64,000 nt of DNA from Inonotus obliquus (GCA_032164295.1 JAJHTX010000013.1:124001-188000); one strand, 5' to 3'; positions 12,226 through 23,090 are shown, numbered from the stretch's first letter. Numbers and translations: made by a program. Notes: generated by a model not told the origin, from the letters alone.

Positions 12226-13149
12226 ATGTCGCAATCAACCTTAGCCACCACTGGCACTAGCACCGACGAACACACACGCCTACTATTTTCAACAAACAGT
12301 CTCCGTAACTGTTCAATCCAATGCGATGCTCTAGGTATCCATTATCAACTCTCCACTCCTATGGACGGAACGTTGAACTTGAAAAACAATCGTATAACCA
12401 CTATTACGAGATGGGATCCTCATTATCATCATGATGAAGGACTCGGAAAGGATATTGTCATTGCTGAATGGCAGCATAAACAATTTGGGCTGGATCGTAT
12501 ACGAATGAGGTTTGATCGACCTTTAGTCGTATCGGATAAGGCGGGGACGGATATGGGGAGTGAATCTAAGGAGGATGTATTCCTTTCGATTGATCAGTTC
12601 TTTCCTAAGACGAGTGATATTCCGAATTTGTAAGTTGTACCTCTCTCTGCCTCTCGTGACTGGTTTGTTCGACGTGGTATTGGACGGTCGTCGTACTGAT
12701 ATCTCTATCTTCAGTAAACGAACGTTCACGGATAGCAATGGGAAGCGATATTCTTGGAGTTTCGGAGAATTCTCGTTGAAGATGACGTTTGACGACGATT
12801 GTCTCTTACATCGATACACTATGATACCACGAGGAGACTGACATACCGAAATATGTAGCTGATTGAAGAAGGATCGGTTATACCAATTGCAGAATATGGT
12901 GACAGCCATATCTTCAGGAATAAGCGCAGTGCACATATTAGTCTCGCTCCCGGCTATGAGGAAGTCCTGGATTATATCGTCGGTTCGTCCTACAGTATTT
13001 CCGTTACTCAGTAATTTAGAATACTAACAGCTTTACCACTGGCATACTTCTGACTTGATGGCCGGCGTGTCATCTTGATAGTGACTTGCGTCATTGCCGA
13101 AAGGAAGAGACGGGACACGAAAAGTGAGTTTGTACTCGTTTATAAGTGA
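12226..13149 (+). pseudogene. DUF6593-family gene with a lost splice donor
   Basis: Exon 1 (12226-12629) is intact and encodes MSQSTLATTG ... CDALGIHYQLSTPMDGTL ... WDPHYHHDEGLGKDIVIAEW. Exon 2 (12715-12781) encodes FKRTFTDSNGKRYSW, exon 3 (12859-12982) the IAEYGD ... HISLAPGYEEVLDYIV block, and exon 4 (13082-13149) VTCVIAERKRR. Together they would give 220 residues. The donor after exon 2 reads ATGACG where the paralogues have GTGAGT, so intron 2 probably cannot be removed; read-through stops at 12841 after about 177 residues, losing the last strands. DUF6593 is a small beta-rich fungal domain of unknown function. This copy may make a truncated protein or be dying. Confidence 0.65.
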
Positions 13150-13496
13150 ATGGTATTGATTGTGCAAACCTGAAGAGGCAGCGTTGCTTGCAATATTGCT
13201 ACTGTGATAACCGTGTTGTACGCTTCCAAACCAATGCGTTGAAGTACGTTTGCCACTCTTTATTGCTTCTCCTGATTGAAGGTGTTACTAGGGATAGGTG
13301 AACCCGCGCGGCTTGGAGAAGAACGTACCAGCTACGGATCCATTCACTATCTTCCTTGTCTTCATATCCGTACCTAAGTCTGGTGTTCTTTCAACAGCTT
13401 CTCATCCCTTAGGCTGCACAACACGCACGACCTTGTTCATCATATAATGTCTCTACTTATAATGTAGAAGTCGCGTATAAAACAATACGTATTCCT

Positions 13497-14331
13497 TCAG
13501 TCTATTGCTTGGAGCACCTTCGTCGATTCGACCAGCTTACCCCATCTTCCATTACTCCAACTAGCTACCTCTTTCCATTCCTCATTATCAGCACCCAGAA
13601 CAAGCTTGATCCAAAGCAAATACCCAATTACAATTGCATCCCCAAACGAAAACATATCTCCAAAGAAAAACAGCTTCTCTTCACCGTGACCATTCTTATT
13701 CTTATCATAGTACTCTCCCAGCTTTTCCAACTTTGACTTTGCGTCATCCCAAAGTGCGGATCGAGCGGGACCGGGAGGCGGAACGAGTTCTTCAAGTTTC
13801 TTTCCGAATCGCTTTTCGCGTACGGTACGAAAACATTCCTGAGTAGTTGGGTTGAAGATGTTATTCGTCGGCAGGACTAACATAGGAATGGGTTTAGATA
13901 TCGCTTGTACCAAAACATCTTCAAGCATTGCGATGGCTGCGTCTGTTCCTGGTAGGAATAATAGCGGCTTATCGGGATACTTCTCGTCAAGATATTTCGC
14001 AACGTTGACTGAATCGGTAATGACCTTCCCAGTCTCGGAGTCGTGAATCGCGGGAAGTGTATAGAAATCGGTGCCGTCATCTTTCTTTGCCGTTGGTGCT
14101 CCGCCGAGTTTCTTCATGGTAGACTCGATATTTGGAAGCTCGACCCATTCCGTCTTGTACTTGATTCCCTTGTAGTTCAAGGAGATTCTTATCAGCCCGG
14201 GAGAAGGAGGGTGGAGAAGTCAACCTCCCAGCTGGAATTGATGAAAATCGACATCCTAACCTGGTTTTGAACGTATTGGGCGACCAAGCCCTACCCGGCA
14301 GGTTAGACGAGATGTCGTAAAAGGTGATCAT
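13497..14331 (-). CDS. Glutathione S-transferase, fungal etherase-like class
   Basis: Two exons, 14331-14261 and 14187-13497, encode 253 residues. The N-terminus MITFYDISSNLPGRAWSPNT matches the basidiomycete etherase-like (GTE/UstS-type) GSTs, in which the Ser of the WSPNT loop activates glutathione. DFYTLPAIHD carries the cis-Pro that binds the glutathione backbone, and ITDSVNVAKYLDEKYPD the Asp-Ser that holds its gamma-glutamyl group. Residues from about 95 onward form the all-alpha C-terminal domain. The class is related to bacterial lignin beta-etherases and is expanded in wood- and litter-decay fungi; expected roles are detoxification and handling of aromatic compounds. The single 73-nt intron starts GTTAGG and ends AAG, somewhat weak but frame-preserving. 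Confidence 0.88.
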
Positions 14332-15913
14332 CTGAAGTAGAGACGAGTACTCTGTCTGAGCTTTCTAGTCGCCAATCAGAGAAAGGAAGTAAAGAGCAAG
14401 GGCAACCTTTTGATGAACTTGGACAAGGTATGTCGAGCAATATAAATGCACTCCGCATTATTGCGTTACTTGAAGATATAAACATCTGACCTGGAGATGG
14501 TACAAAGATCTCCCAAATTGTCAGCCAGAGTAACGCCGATTCACCAGAAATATCTCTTCGTATCTGAAATTACCTTGTCTTCTTTACATTGAGTCTGAGA
14601 CATCGGTCTTGGACGGAGGCCACTCTAGCTGCTAAGTCCGTTGATTACTGTACTCTTTCTGGTCTACTCGACCATTCAATTCGCACCTTGACCTATGATG
14701 AATATAAGTAAAGTCAGACCACATTGGCGACGAATATTTGATTCTTTCTGCACGTGACCCTTTATTTTTACTTGTCAGTGTAACACTCAGCGGTGGACTC
14801 TAGATGCTGCCCTTCTCGACACCGCTGTCTGCAGTACTAGTAGTAGTATCTCAAGTTCCGTGATGCAGACAAAAATCTGAGAAGGCGGTCAGCACACACT
14901 ATCGACTTGATCACCATGTAGCTGCCATATGCATCGCCCCTCGCCACCATGTGCTCTCCGTCCTGGTAACTCACCATAAATATGACCATAGTGCTACCAA
15001 GTTACGTTCGCGGCAAGCACCAGAATTACTCGCACATTGCTTTCAGTTCCCTGGACATCCTCACTCTAGATCTGATGCGTGTCTTGCGATTGACGTTCGC
15101 AAACAACTTTCTTTGCTCAAATCGGGATTTATCTCTGCTTCTTATCCTTTGTGACTCCATTCACGCTCTGGCCATTCCTTACCAACTCGGATGCCTTTGA
15201 CTGGCCCATACCCAATCGGTCGTCCTACCGTCATACCCCCGCGGCTACTTGAGACAAGCACAAGCTCTAACGAATCGCCAATTATCAGGTCACTGGTGGT
15301 GTGGATATTGCGACAAGTGCACCTCGCATTGCAAAGCGAAGCTAAATAAAACTCGATATGTAGTTTAGAACTACCGGAACAGGTCCGGGTCCGCCAGCGC
15401 ACCAGCAATTGAACATCAGTACACCAGGACAGGTCCTCGATTTCTTACTTACATGCAGAGAGATGAAGGAGTCACTCGACCTTGGTGTGTGTATGTTGTG
15501 TACGTGCCTGGGTCACCGACAACGAGACATTGACCACGAGCACTATCACAATCAACAGTTTTCCTATGGTGCATGGGCGCCCCGAACAGACCCGACCGCA
15601 TGCGGCATCTGGCTCATCATTTTGTAAGCAACCATCATCCTGATTAGCATTTTATCGAGTCATCTACAATCAAGGTCCCTTACATATTCTATTGCATATC
15701 TGTCTGCGTCGCCAGGCCTACATAAACTTCAGAAGAGCTTCAACGCCTTATAGATATCATAGTAGTTATATTTCACTCTGGCGGATCCTTGCATCATATC
15801 CACAACGCAGGTTCGATATTTATGCTTCCGTTACTGATAAATACCATACATGCCAATGCTAGATACTAGTAAAGTTAAATGAAATCTTATGTACTACGTC
15901 TATATCTCATCAG
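14332..15913. other. Intergenic, no supported gene
   Basis: About 1.6 kb with short frames only. Its left part is the GST promoter; its right part flanks the 3' end of the broken aspartic protease gene. I see no repeat, RNA gene or transposon remnant that I could defend. Confidence 0.4.
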
Positions 15914-17316
15914 TCAATGCAAGTCCATCAAATCTTCTTCTTGACGCCTGTAGCCCATCTTCTTCTTGACGCCTGTAGCCCATGGTTCATCACCACTTCT
16001 ACCAGGGTTGCGGATTACTAATTCGTATCCTTTCTCAGATAATTTCCGAACTTTGATATAAGGAGTGAATGATTACTTCTCAATCAGACGATGCAAAGTA
16101 TGTACTTACGGAACGGGAACCCAATCAAACAATTCACATCCTGAAGAAGAACTCCTTTTCTATCCAAATACCCTGCCACTACATACTTATCCTCTTCAAC
16201 ACCGACGTCGCCTGGCTCAAGAGTGAGGGGTATGTTGACACAAATTTCGCCGCTGCCGATTGTGTTGCACTTGATTATCAATTGTTTTCCTTGTCTGTCT
16301 TCATATTCTTTTTTCGAAAGTGTCATTACGCCAATATCTTGAGTACCGAAGAGTCCTGGATTGCAGCCATCACTTATCAGCTTCTCTCTCAAAGCATAAA
16401 AGAGCCCTTCGTCGAGTAAAACTCCCATTACATGCAAATCAAAAAATCCATTAACAGCAGTATTCGAATTTCCGTTCCTCTGAGTCTGCAGATAATTGTT
16501 TTCTGATCCATAAGAAAGTCTTGTTTTAAAGGATCTTATCTGATCCTGACCGATGCTTATAGTCCTACAATCGAAATACTTGATGCTTGGATTCCTGGGA
16601 TCAACAGCTCCAATCTCGACGTAGCCTTCAAGTTCGTAGCCTTCAAGTTCGATCGGACCCATTTGTATTGTCCATGGCCGTGGTATTATATATATGGTCA
16701 TGATGTTGTGTAAATGGGTATTACCCTCCTGTCGTCGAATGGTCTCGACTATGTTGATGTTGAATGGTGCTATCGCCGGGCCATCGAGGCCAATGATGGC
16801 ACGACAACCATGGTCACCTGGGCATTGGCCATCCAGGGCGGGGGTATTATTAGCCTGAGGGACAATGATAGGTTGCTTAGGATCACCGATAGATATCTTA
16901 TTGCTTCCTTTGCCAACCTCCACTGGAAAATCGTATAGATCACTCTCGGTTCGATCAGTCATATGAGGAGCAGCATTGCTGACTCGTCCCCTGTATGTGG
17001 CATCGGCTAAGTGTTGGGTGACTGCGTCACGTAAAACTGTTGTCCAAGCAGTTCCGGTGTCCACTAAAGCCTTCAGTGTTGTCTGACTCTGAGTTCCTAT
17101 AATTTTGATATTAGTCTAGAACTGCACTCCATGAACACTTCCTCCGAATGTTGTTCCTGCGGCGCTGGACATGTATGATTTCCCCAAGGCTGTTTGCTTG
17201 GGCCCACAGGTGACAGAGACATTGAAATCTATATGCGGGTGATCACTTTTGGCAGCCGTTCTCTTTGTCCCGGAGCCTGAGGATTTATTGGCATTCAAGG
17301 AAGATCGGCTGGGTTT
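15914..17316 (-). pseudogene. Pepsin-like aspartic protease homologue, 3' part of a gene split by a retrotransposon
   Basis: Exons 17316-16110 and 16050-15914 align throughout with the intact paralogue at 33301-34921. The catalytic Asp motif survives as LVDTGTAW. The second motif, DTG in the paralogue, reads FDLHVMG, so its glycine is gone. A TAG at 17118-17116 sits where the paralogue has Leu. The conserved intron (16109-16051) begins GTAAGT. The last exon contains a 26-bp direct duplication (about 15936-15987) within its Lys-rich tail. The 5' exon is missing here: the frame runs into the retrotransposon at 17317, and the matching exon lies at 23976-24091 in the opposite orientation. The gene is therefore broken by insertion, inversion and nonsense. 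Confidence 0.8.
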
Positions 17317-17757
17317 TGTTAGGACTTGAACTCTCCCTTTACTTTCGCTTACTTAATTCTTCATTGGTCATATTCCTTTTTCCGTTCATGCTTACTCATT
17401 CTTATTATTCATCTTGCTTAGTCGCTCTTTACCGGAACGTTCCGTAATATTCTATTCCCACCCTTACTAATATTCTTCTTAGAGTAATACCTTCTCACAT
17501 CTGGTGTGTATATAAGTAGATAGTCTGACTCATTTGTACCCCGTCTCACTATTCTTCTTACCACCACCATCCCTTAGGTATTTACTCATTGTTTGTACTA
17601 ACTTAAATATATCTTCTTACCACCACCATCCCTTAGCCTGCGTGATCGTCTCCGTCGCTGAACAAGTCTTCGACGTCTGAGGCAGCGTACCCTAAGCTCT
17701 GGTGTGAGAGACCCCGACTCCGTTCGAGTACCCCCGAACCCGTCGTTTCGCATAACA
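17317..17757 (+). repeat. 5' LTR of copy 1 (variant A)
   Basis: 441 bp from TGTTAGGACTTG to CGCATAACA. A TATATAAG at 17509-17516 is the likely promoter. A 24-nt segment (CTTCTTACCACCACCATCCC...) occurs twice, near 17554 and 17613. At the six diagnostic sites it carries the same bases as the left LTR of copy 2. Confidence 0.93.
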
Positions 17758-18170
17758 TAATAGTGAGACCTACGTACCAGGACCGTTCAGCGACCTCTGA
17801 GTTTTCCAGTCCTTGCTGTTCCCTCCTGTGGTCTCCCGTTGACGTTGAGTAACTCCCAACGAACACGAGTTTTCACCAACCCGGTTTTTACCGAGACAAC
17901 AACAACCGGCCCGGAGACTGTTAAAGTTTCCGTGTATTCCCGATCAGTCACAACCCTTTACCCAAAGTCACCGTGGCGCTTATCGTTACCATCTGGTGCC
18001 GAGGGAACGTCATCTACACCAAGGAGTTCCCACACGTTCATAGTGCCCCGGGGTTCTCTATTGTTTTCCCTGCCTGGATCTTCCACGTTGTCATAAGGCT
18101 TACGGACGGATTGCCGAACAACCTGCGTCAGCGCCTAGATCCCTTACCTGTACCCCCTCCTCGTCGTTAA
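17758..18170 (+). other. Leader between 5' LTR and gag
   Basis: About 410 nt of untranslated leader. Frames open here but lack ATG codons in plausible positions. A packaging signal and primer site are expected, but I could not identify either. Confidence 0.5.
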
Positions 18171-19487
18171 ACGTTGTCGAGAACTCATCGCCGACGTGCT
18201 TTAATACTAGACGCCGTGGAGAGAGACGTAGACGAGTTATTTGTTCAGACTCAGCCTACGTCGCCTCCGTCCCCTACTCCAACGTCAAGGAGCGACTCAG
18301 ACGTATCATCTCTAGAAACTCCTGTACTACGAATGTCTGGAGGACAAGGACAACAACCAATACCACCTCCAGTTCCTCCCCGAGCACCAAGTCCACTGAT
18401 GGCGCAAGGGTTCAATCAGACTCAGATGCAGCAGTTCGCGCAGATGTTTGCGGCTGCTCTAGGACAAGTACAACAACCGCCAGCACCGCCCGCCCCATCC
18501 CCCAAGACTCGTGCGAAGGAACCAAGCGAGTTCAATGGCAGCGACTACAAGGACTTCAAGCGCGAATATACCCTGTGCTTTGAGTCGGACCCCAGGTCGT
18601 TCCCAACAGGCAAGAGCAAGATACTCTTTGTCTTGTCTTACATGAAAGGCGGAGCTGCTGGAACGTGGGCGCAGAACTACGTAGATGCGAACCAAGCGGC
18701 AGGTATCCCAGACACCTGGGCAGCCTTTCAAACGGCTCTAGACAAGTCGTTTGACGATCCAAACAAGAAAGAGAAGGCGATGGCGGAACTTCGACGCCTA
18801 ACTCAAGGGAAGAAGACCGCAGACGAGTTCTTCGTCGAGTTCGACATCAGACGTCAGGCAGCTGGTCTTACAGATGCACTACACAACGACATCCTCATCG
18901 ACCGATTGAAGTGGGCGTTGAACCTCGAGGTCGTCAAGGGAGTCATGCGCTCAGCCACCGTCCCTACCACCTATGATGGCTGGAAGGCGAAGGCTATTGA
19001 CGTGGACAGAATCGAACAACAGCTTCGTCAAGTAACGGCGACAAGGTCAGGCCCTCCACGCACAAACTGGCCAACCCAGACACAGACCAAGAACCCGCCT
19101 CAAGTCCAGCAAGCTCCGCAACCTCAGCAGCATCGGCCACAGGTACCTCCCCCTCAGCGCGATCATCAAGGAGTAGGGGCAGGAGTCCATCCAGGAGCCG
19201 GAATCCCAATGGACATCGACAGGGCCAGAAGAAGTTACAAATGCTGGACCTGTGGATCGCCGTCGCATCTCATGGCTAGTTGTCCTAGTAAGGGGCAGAT
19301 AGTACGAGAGGTGATTAGGGCATGGGACCCAGAGACCCGCAGGGCCTTTGCAGACGCACTAGGAGAGCTGAAGGAACGTGACTTCAAAGCGGTCGACGGA
19401 GGACCCGAGGAGCTGCGAGCTACACAAGTAGAGGGGTTGATGGATGAAGAAAGGGGAGAGGAGGATTTTGTCAAGGACCAGGAGTAG
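18171..19487 (+). CDS. gag: Gag polyprotein of copy 1
   Basis: Open frame of 438 codons ending in TAG at 19485. The first in-frame ATG is at 18333 (MSGGQGQQPIPPP), giving 384 residues; upstream codons are open back to 18171 but have no ATG, so the true start may be 18333 or come from a spliced leader. The order is a Pro/Gln-rich N-terminus, a Ty3-type retrotransposon gag domain (DYKDFKREYTLCF ... GAAGTWAQNYVD ... FFVEFDIRRQAAG), a Gln/Pro linker, and one CCHC zinc knuckle, CWTCGSPSHLMASC, near 19242. It forms the particle and binds element RNA. The gag and pol frames overlap by about 40 nt. Confidence 0.9.
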   Translation, partial: TLSRTHRRRALILDAVERDVDELFVQTQPTSPPSPTPTSRSDSDVSSLETPVLRMSGGQGQQPIPPPVPPRAPSPLMAQGFNQTQMQQFAQMFAAALGQVQQPPAPPAPSPKTRAKEPSEFNGSDYKDFKREYTLCFESDPRSFPTGKSKILFVLSYMKGGAAGTWAQNYVDANQAAGIPDTWAAFQTALDKSFDDPNKKEKAMAELRRLTQGKKTADEFFVEFDIRRQAAGLTDALHNDILIDRLKWALNLEVVKGVMRSATVPTTYDGWKAKAIDVDRIEQQLRQVTATRSGPPRTNWPTQTQTKNPPQVQQAPQPQQHRPQVPPPQRDHQGVGAGVHPGAGIPMDIDRARRSYKCWTCGSPSHLMASCPSKGQIVREVIRAWDPETRRAFADALGELKERDFKAVDGGPEELRATQVEGLMDEERGEEDFVKDQE

Positions 19488-22400
19488 TCGTCGGGACAAC
19501 TGGTCGACTTTCACAAGATTTCGTTTTGTCGCACGTATTCCATGACTCATCGTCTGTATACTACCTTAGAGATTTGAAACACGATGACGCTGCACCTTAC
19601 TACGAAATCTTGACCGACGTGATACCAACAGGAGAAGAGGAGGGGCTTACAGAGGATGATGTTGAGGCCTTTGAAGAAGCTTACTTCCGAGCGCACCCAC
19701 GGTTTATACGAGGATCCAATGGGCGCCAGTTGGAGATACAAGTGATCCTCTGTACTGTCGACCTACCGAGATATACAGGAGACTTCTTGGAAAAGGCCCG
19801 AGCCCTGGTTGACTCTGGATGTACCGGATCGTGTATTGATGTGGACTTCGTACTCAAGCACGATATACCCCGAACTCGCTACATACGACCTATGATGGTG
19901 TTTAATGCTGACGGAACTCTCAATGAAGGAGGAATGATGACGCATTATGTCGAGTTGGAGATGGTTTTTGGACAACACATTGAAACCATCCGTTTAGCTG
20001 TCACCCGTCTGGCTCACTGCGATGTCTTCCTGGGACATGACTGGCTCACGAAGCATAACCCGGAGATAGACTGGACTACAGGGAAGATCGAGTTCACGCG
20101 ATGTCCTACAAATTGCCGACAAGATCCAAATCCTGAAGCAACGACAATAGTGCATAATCGTGCTATCAAGTCGAATCGAGACTGGCCGATATACCTCAAT
20201 GATTTTGAAGACGTGTTTAGTGAAGAAAGCTTCGAGAACCTTCCTGAACATCGCGTCTGGGATCATGCAATCGATCTGAAACCGGACTTCAAACCTAACG
20301 ACTGCAAGGTCTATCCCCTCAACCCGAAGGAGCAGGAAGTATTGAAAGGCTTTATCGAGGAGAACTTGGCATCAGGACGAATCCGAGAGTCAAAGTCACC
20401 CATGGCGTCGCCTTTCTTTTTCATCAAGAAGGAAGACAGCTCACTTCGAGCAATCCAAGACTACCGGAAGCTCAACGAGGGAACAGTTAAGAACAAATAC
20501 CCTCTCCCGCTCATTCAGGAACTGGTAGACAAGGTCAAGGATGCGAAGATCTTCACCAAGCTAGACGTACGTTGGGGATACTACAACATACGTATTAGAG
20601 AAGGGGATGAATGGAAAGCGGCTTTCAGGACAAACCTGGGGTTGTTCGAACCAACGGTCATGTTCTTCGGTTTAACTAACGCCCCAGCTACCTTCCAAGG
20701 ATTCATGAACGACATCTTCAGAGATTTGATACATGAGGGCAAGATCATCGTTTACCTCGACGACATACTCATCTTCTCCTCCCATATCGACGAACATCGC
20801 CAGCTAGTACGAGAGGTATTCCAGAGACTTCGCGATAACCGCCTGTTCCTGAAGCCGCAGAAGTGTGAATTCGAGGTGGACCAAGTCAAATACCTAGGAC
20901 ATGTCATAGGTCAAGGAGAGCTTAAGGTGGACCTGAAGAAGAGTGAGGCAGTTCGAGACTGGCCAGTGCCGAGAAATGTGACAGAATTGCAGAAGGTGCT
21001 GGGTTTTGGGAACTGGTTACGACGTTTTGTCAAGGACTATAGTCAAATCGTTAAACCTCTGACGTCTCTGACCGGTAAAGCTGAATGGAGATGGGGAAAG
21101 GAACAACAAGAGGCGTTTGAAGGATTAAAGGAGTGCTTATGTAGCCCGCCCGTATTAGCGATACCGAACCATGATCAGCCATATCGAGTAGAAGCCGATT
21201 CGTCAAACTATGCGACAGGCGCAGTCCTACTACAGCAACAGGAGGATGGAAAATGGAAACCAGTAGCATATCGATCGTCTGCACTTAACGACGCTGAAAG
21301 GAACTACGAGATATACGACAAAGAGATGCTGGCAATTGTCGAAGCACTTCGTGACTGGCGACAATATCTCTTGGGCGCTAAACACCGCTTCGAGGTCTGG
21401 TCAGACCACCTGAACCTCATGTATTTTAAGGAAGCGCACAAGCTCAACTACCGTCAAGCACGCTGGAGAACTGAACTGGCGGAATTCGACTTTGTACTGG
21501 TACACAAGCCTGGGACGTCAATGGGAAAGGCTGATTTGCTATCACGGCGGGCAGGGTTCAATGAGGGCAAAGAAGACAACAAGGACATCGTCTTTATCAA
21601 GGATGAATGGCTAGTTCGAGCCCTTACTGGAGATCTGACGGCACTACGAGATAAGATCAGGGAAGCGCAAGAAAGCTTGGAGAAGGAGAAGATACCGAAG
21701 GGGGCAACGGAGGAAGGTGGTCTTCTACAGAAGGATGGAAGGATCTTTGTGCCAGATGAGATGCGAGACAAAGTCTTTCAGGTCTGTCATGACTCGCCGT
21801 GGGCAGGGCATCCGGGTTCGTCAAAAACGGTGGAACTGGTCAGGCGTGATTTCTGGTGGCCAACAATGTTTGCAGACGTCAGGAATTACGTGCGAGGATG
21901 TGACAAGTGCCAACGGACAAAGGCAGTCAGAACAGCAAAACGACGGGTCCTACATCCGAACGAGATACCTGAGGCGCCTTGGCAAGTGGTTACGGTGGAC
22001 CTGATAGGTGAACTACCCGAGTCGAGCGGACATAATGCAATCTGCGTTATAGTTGATCGGTTCAGTAAACAGATGCATGCAATCCCGACAACTACGAAGT
22101 TAACTTCAGAAGGGATGGCAAGGATCTATCGCGATCATGTCTTCAGGCTTCACGGGTTACCGCGAAAGATCATCCATGATCGAGGAACGCAATTCGAGGC
22201 AAAAATGATGAAGGAACTGTACAAGTTACTACACATTCAGGGAAATCCCTCGACTGCGTATCACCCTCAAACGGATGGACAGACGGAGCGAGTCAATCAA
22301 GAACTGGAACAATACCTCCGCCTATACGTCAACCACAGGCAATCGGATTGGGTAGACTGGCTTCCTCTTGCAGAATTCGCGTACAACAATAGGGAACACT

Positions 22401-23047
22401 CAGCGACCAAACTCTCCCCGTTCTTTGTCAACACAGGCATGCATCCAACCGGCTTCACAGACGTTATGACATCATCTTCCAACTTCTCCGCAGAAGATTT
22501 CGCTAAACACATCAAAGAAGTACACGAGATAGCTCAAAAGAATCTCAAACAAGCGGCGGAAGACATGAAGAGGTTTCATGACAGACATGCAGGAGCATCA
22601 GTGGAATACAAGCGGGGCGATAAGGTTTTCTTAGACGGGCGCAACATCAAGACAGCCAGACCGACAAGTAAACTTGAGGACAAGTGGTTTGGACCATATG
22701 AGGTTATTGAAAAGGTGGGAGCGAGTGCCTACCGCCTCAAACTTCCCCGTTCATGGAAGAAGATACATCCGGTATTCAACGAGATGTTACTTAAACCAGC
22801 AGTCGAACCAGTTTTCGAGTCTCAGAGACACCCGCCGCCTAAACCTCCACTGATTGTCGATGATGAAGAAGAGTATGAAGTCGAAGAGATACTGGACTCG
22901 CGCATCCATCGGCGAAAACTCCAATTCTTGGTTAAATGGGAAGGATACAAGGACCCGACGTGGCAGCCTGAGGAAGACCTGACGAACGCAGAGGAGGTAA
23001 TCGAGGAGTTTTACGAGAAACATCCCAAAGCACCACGAAAGCCGTAG
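19448..23047 (+). CDS. pol: Pol polyprotein of copy 1 (PR-RT-RH-IN-chromodomain)
   Basis: The frame is open from 19448 in the -1 phase relative to gag, with no ATG near its start, so expression as a Gag-Pol fusion by -1 slippage is likely. Numbering from the TTG at 19526: retropepsin DSG at 96-98; reverse transcriptase with YLDD at 410-413; RNase H with EADSSNYATGAV and DKEMLAIV; integrase zinc finger H755, H762, C792, C795; integrase catalytic D825, D885 and E921 (spacing D-35-E); a chromodomain from about 1116 (EYEVEEILDSR ... LVKWEGY ... TWQPEEDL). All catalytic residues expected for a working element are present. Copy 2 differs at only two residues in the 1173 compared. Confidence 0.94.
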   Translation, partial: RKGRGGFCQGPGVVVGTTGRLSQDFVLSHVFHDSSSVYYLRDLKHDDAAPYYEILTDVIPTGEEEGLTEDDVEAFEEAYFRAHPRFIRGSNGRQLEIQVILCTVDLPRYTGDFLEKARALVDSGCTGSCIDVDFVLKHDIPRTRYIRPMMVFNADGTLNEGGMMTHYVELEMVFGQHIETIRLAVTRLAHCDVFLGHDWLTKHNPEIDWTTGKIEFTRCPTNCRQDPNPEATTIVHNRAIKSNRDWPIYLNDFEDVFSEESFENLPEHRVWDHAIDLKPDFKPNDCKVYPLNPKEQEVLKGFIEENLASGRIRESKSPMASPFFFIKKEDSSLRAIQDYRKLNEGTVKNKYPLPLIQELVDKVKDAKIFTKLDVRWGYYNIRIREGDEWKAAFRTNLGLFEPTVMFFGLTNAPATFQGFMNDIFRDLIHEGKIIVYLDDILIFSSHIDEHRQLVREVFQRLRDNRLFLKPQKCEFEVDQVKYLGHVIGQGELKVDLKKSEAVRDWPVPRNVTELQKVLGFGNWLRRFVKDYSQIVKPLTSLTGKAEWRWGKEQQEAFEGLKECLCSPPVLAIPNHDQPYRVEADSSNYATGAVLLQQQEDGKWKPVAYRSSALNDAERNYEIYDKEMLAIVEALRDWRQYLLGAKHRFEVWSDHLNLMYFKEAHKLNYRQARWRTELAEFDFVLVHKPGTSMGKADLLSRRAGFNEGKEDNKDIVFIKDEWLVRALTGDLTALRDKIREAQESLEKEKIPKGATEEGGLLQKDGRIFVPDEMRDKVFQVCHDSPWAGHPGSSKTVELVRRDFWWPTMFADVRNYVRGCDKCQRTKAVRTAKRRVLHPNEIPEAPWQVVTVDLIGELPESSGHNAICVIVDRFSKQMHAIPTTTKLTSEGMARIYRDHVFRLHGLPRKIIHDRGTQFEAKMMKELYKLLHIQGNPSTAYHPQTDGQTERVNQELEQYLRLYVNHRQSDWVDWLPLAEFAYNNREHSATKLSPFFVNTGMHPTGFTDVMTSSSNFSAEDFAKHIKEVHEIAQKNLKQAAEDMKRFHDRHAGASVEYKRGDKVFLDGRNIKTARPTSKLEDKWFGPYEVIEKVGASAYRLKLPRSWKKIHPVFNEMLLKPAVEPVFESQRHPPPKPPLIVDDEEEYEVEEILDSRIHRRKLQFLVKWEGYKDPTWQPEEDLTNAEEVIEEFYEKHPKAPRKP

Positions 23048-23077
23048 AATCAACCTTGATCGGGACGATCAAGCCTT

Positions 23078-23087
23078 AAAGGGGGGG
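23078..23087 (+). promoter_or_regulatory. Polypurine tract of copy 1
   Basis: AAAGGGGGGG immediately before the 3' LTR, separated from it by TAA. It is the expected primer site for plus-strand DNA synthesis. Confidence 0.85.
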
Positions 23088-23090
23088 TAA

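Noticed and set aside
12782..12858. AT-AC (U12-type) intron in the DUF6593 gene
   Set aside because: The 5' end is ATGACG, not ATATCC, and the 3' end is TAG; paralogues have GTGAGT here, so this is a mutated U2 donor.
17839..18096. Extra open frame between the 5' LTR and gag as a separate protein
   Set aside because: Starts with a non-ATG codon, has no recognisable domain and lies in the expected untranslated leader.
21454..21771. Antisense open frames inside pol (also in copy 2)
   Set aside because: Shadows of the strongly coding pol frame; they mirror exactly between the two copies and have no independent features.
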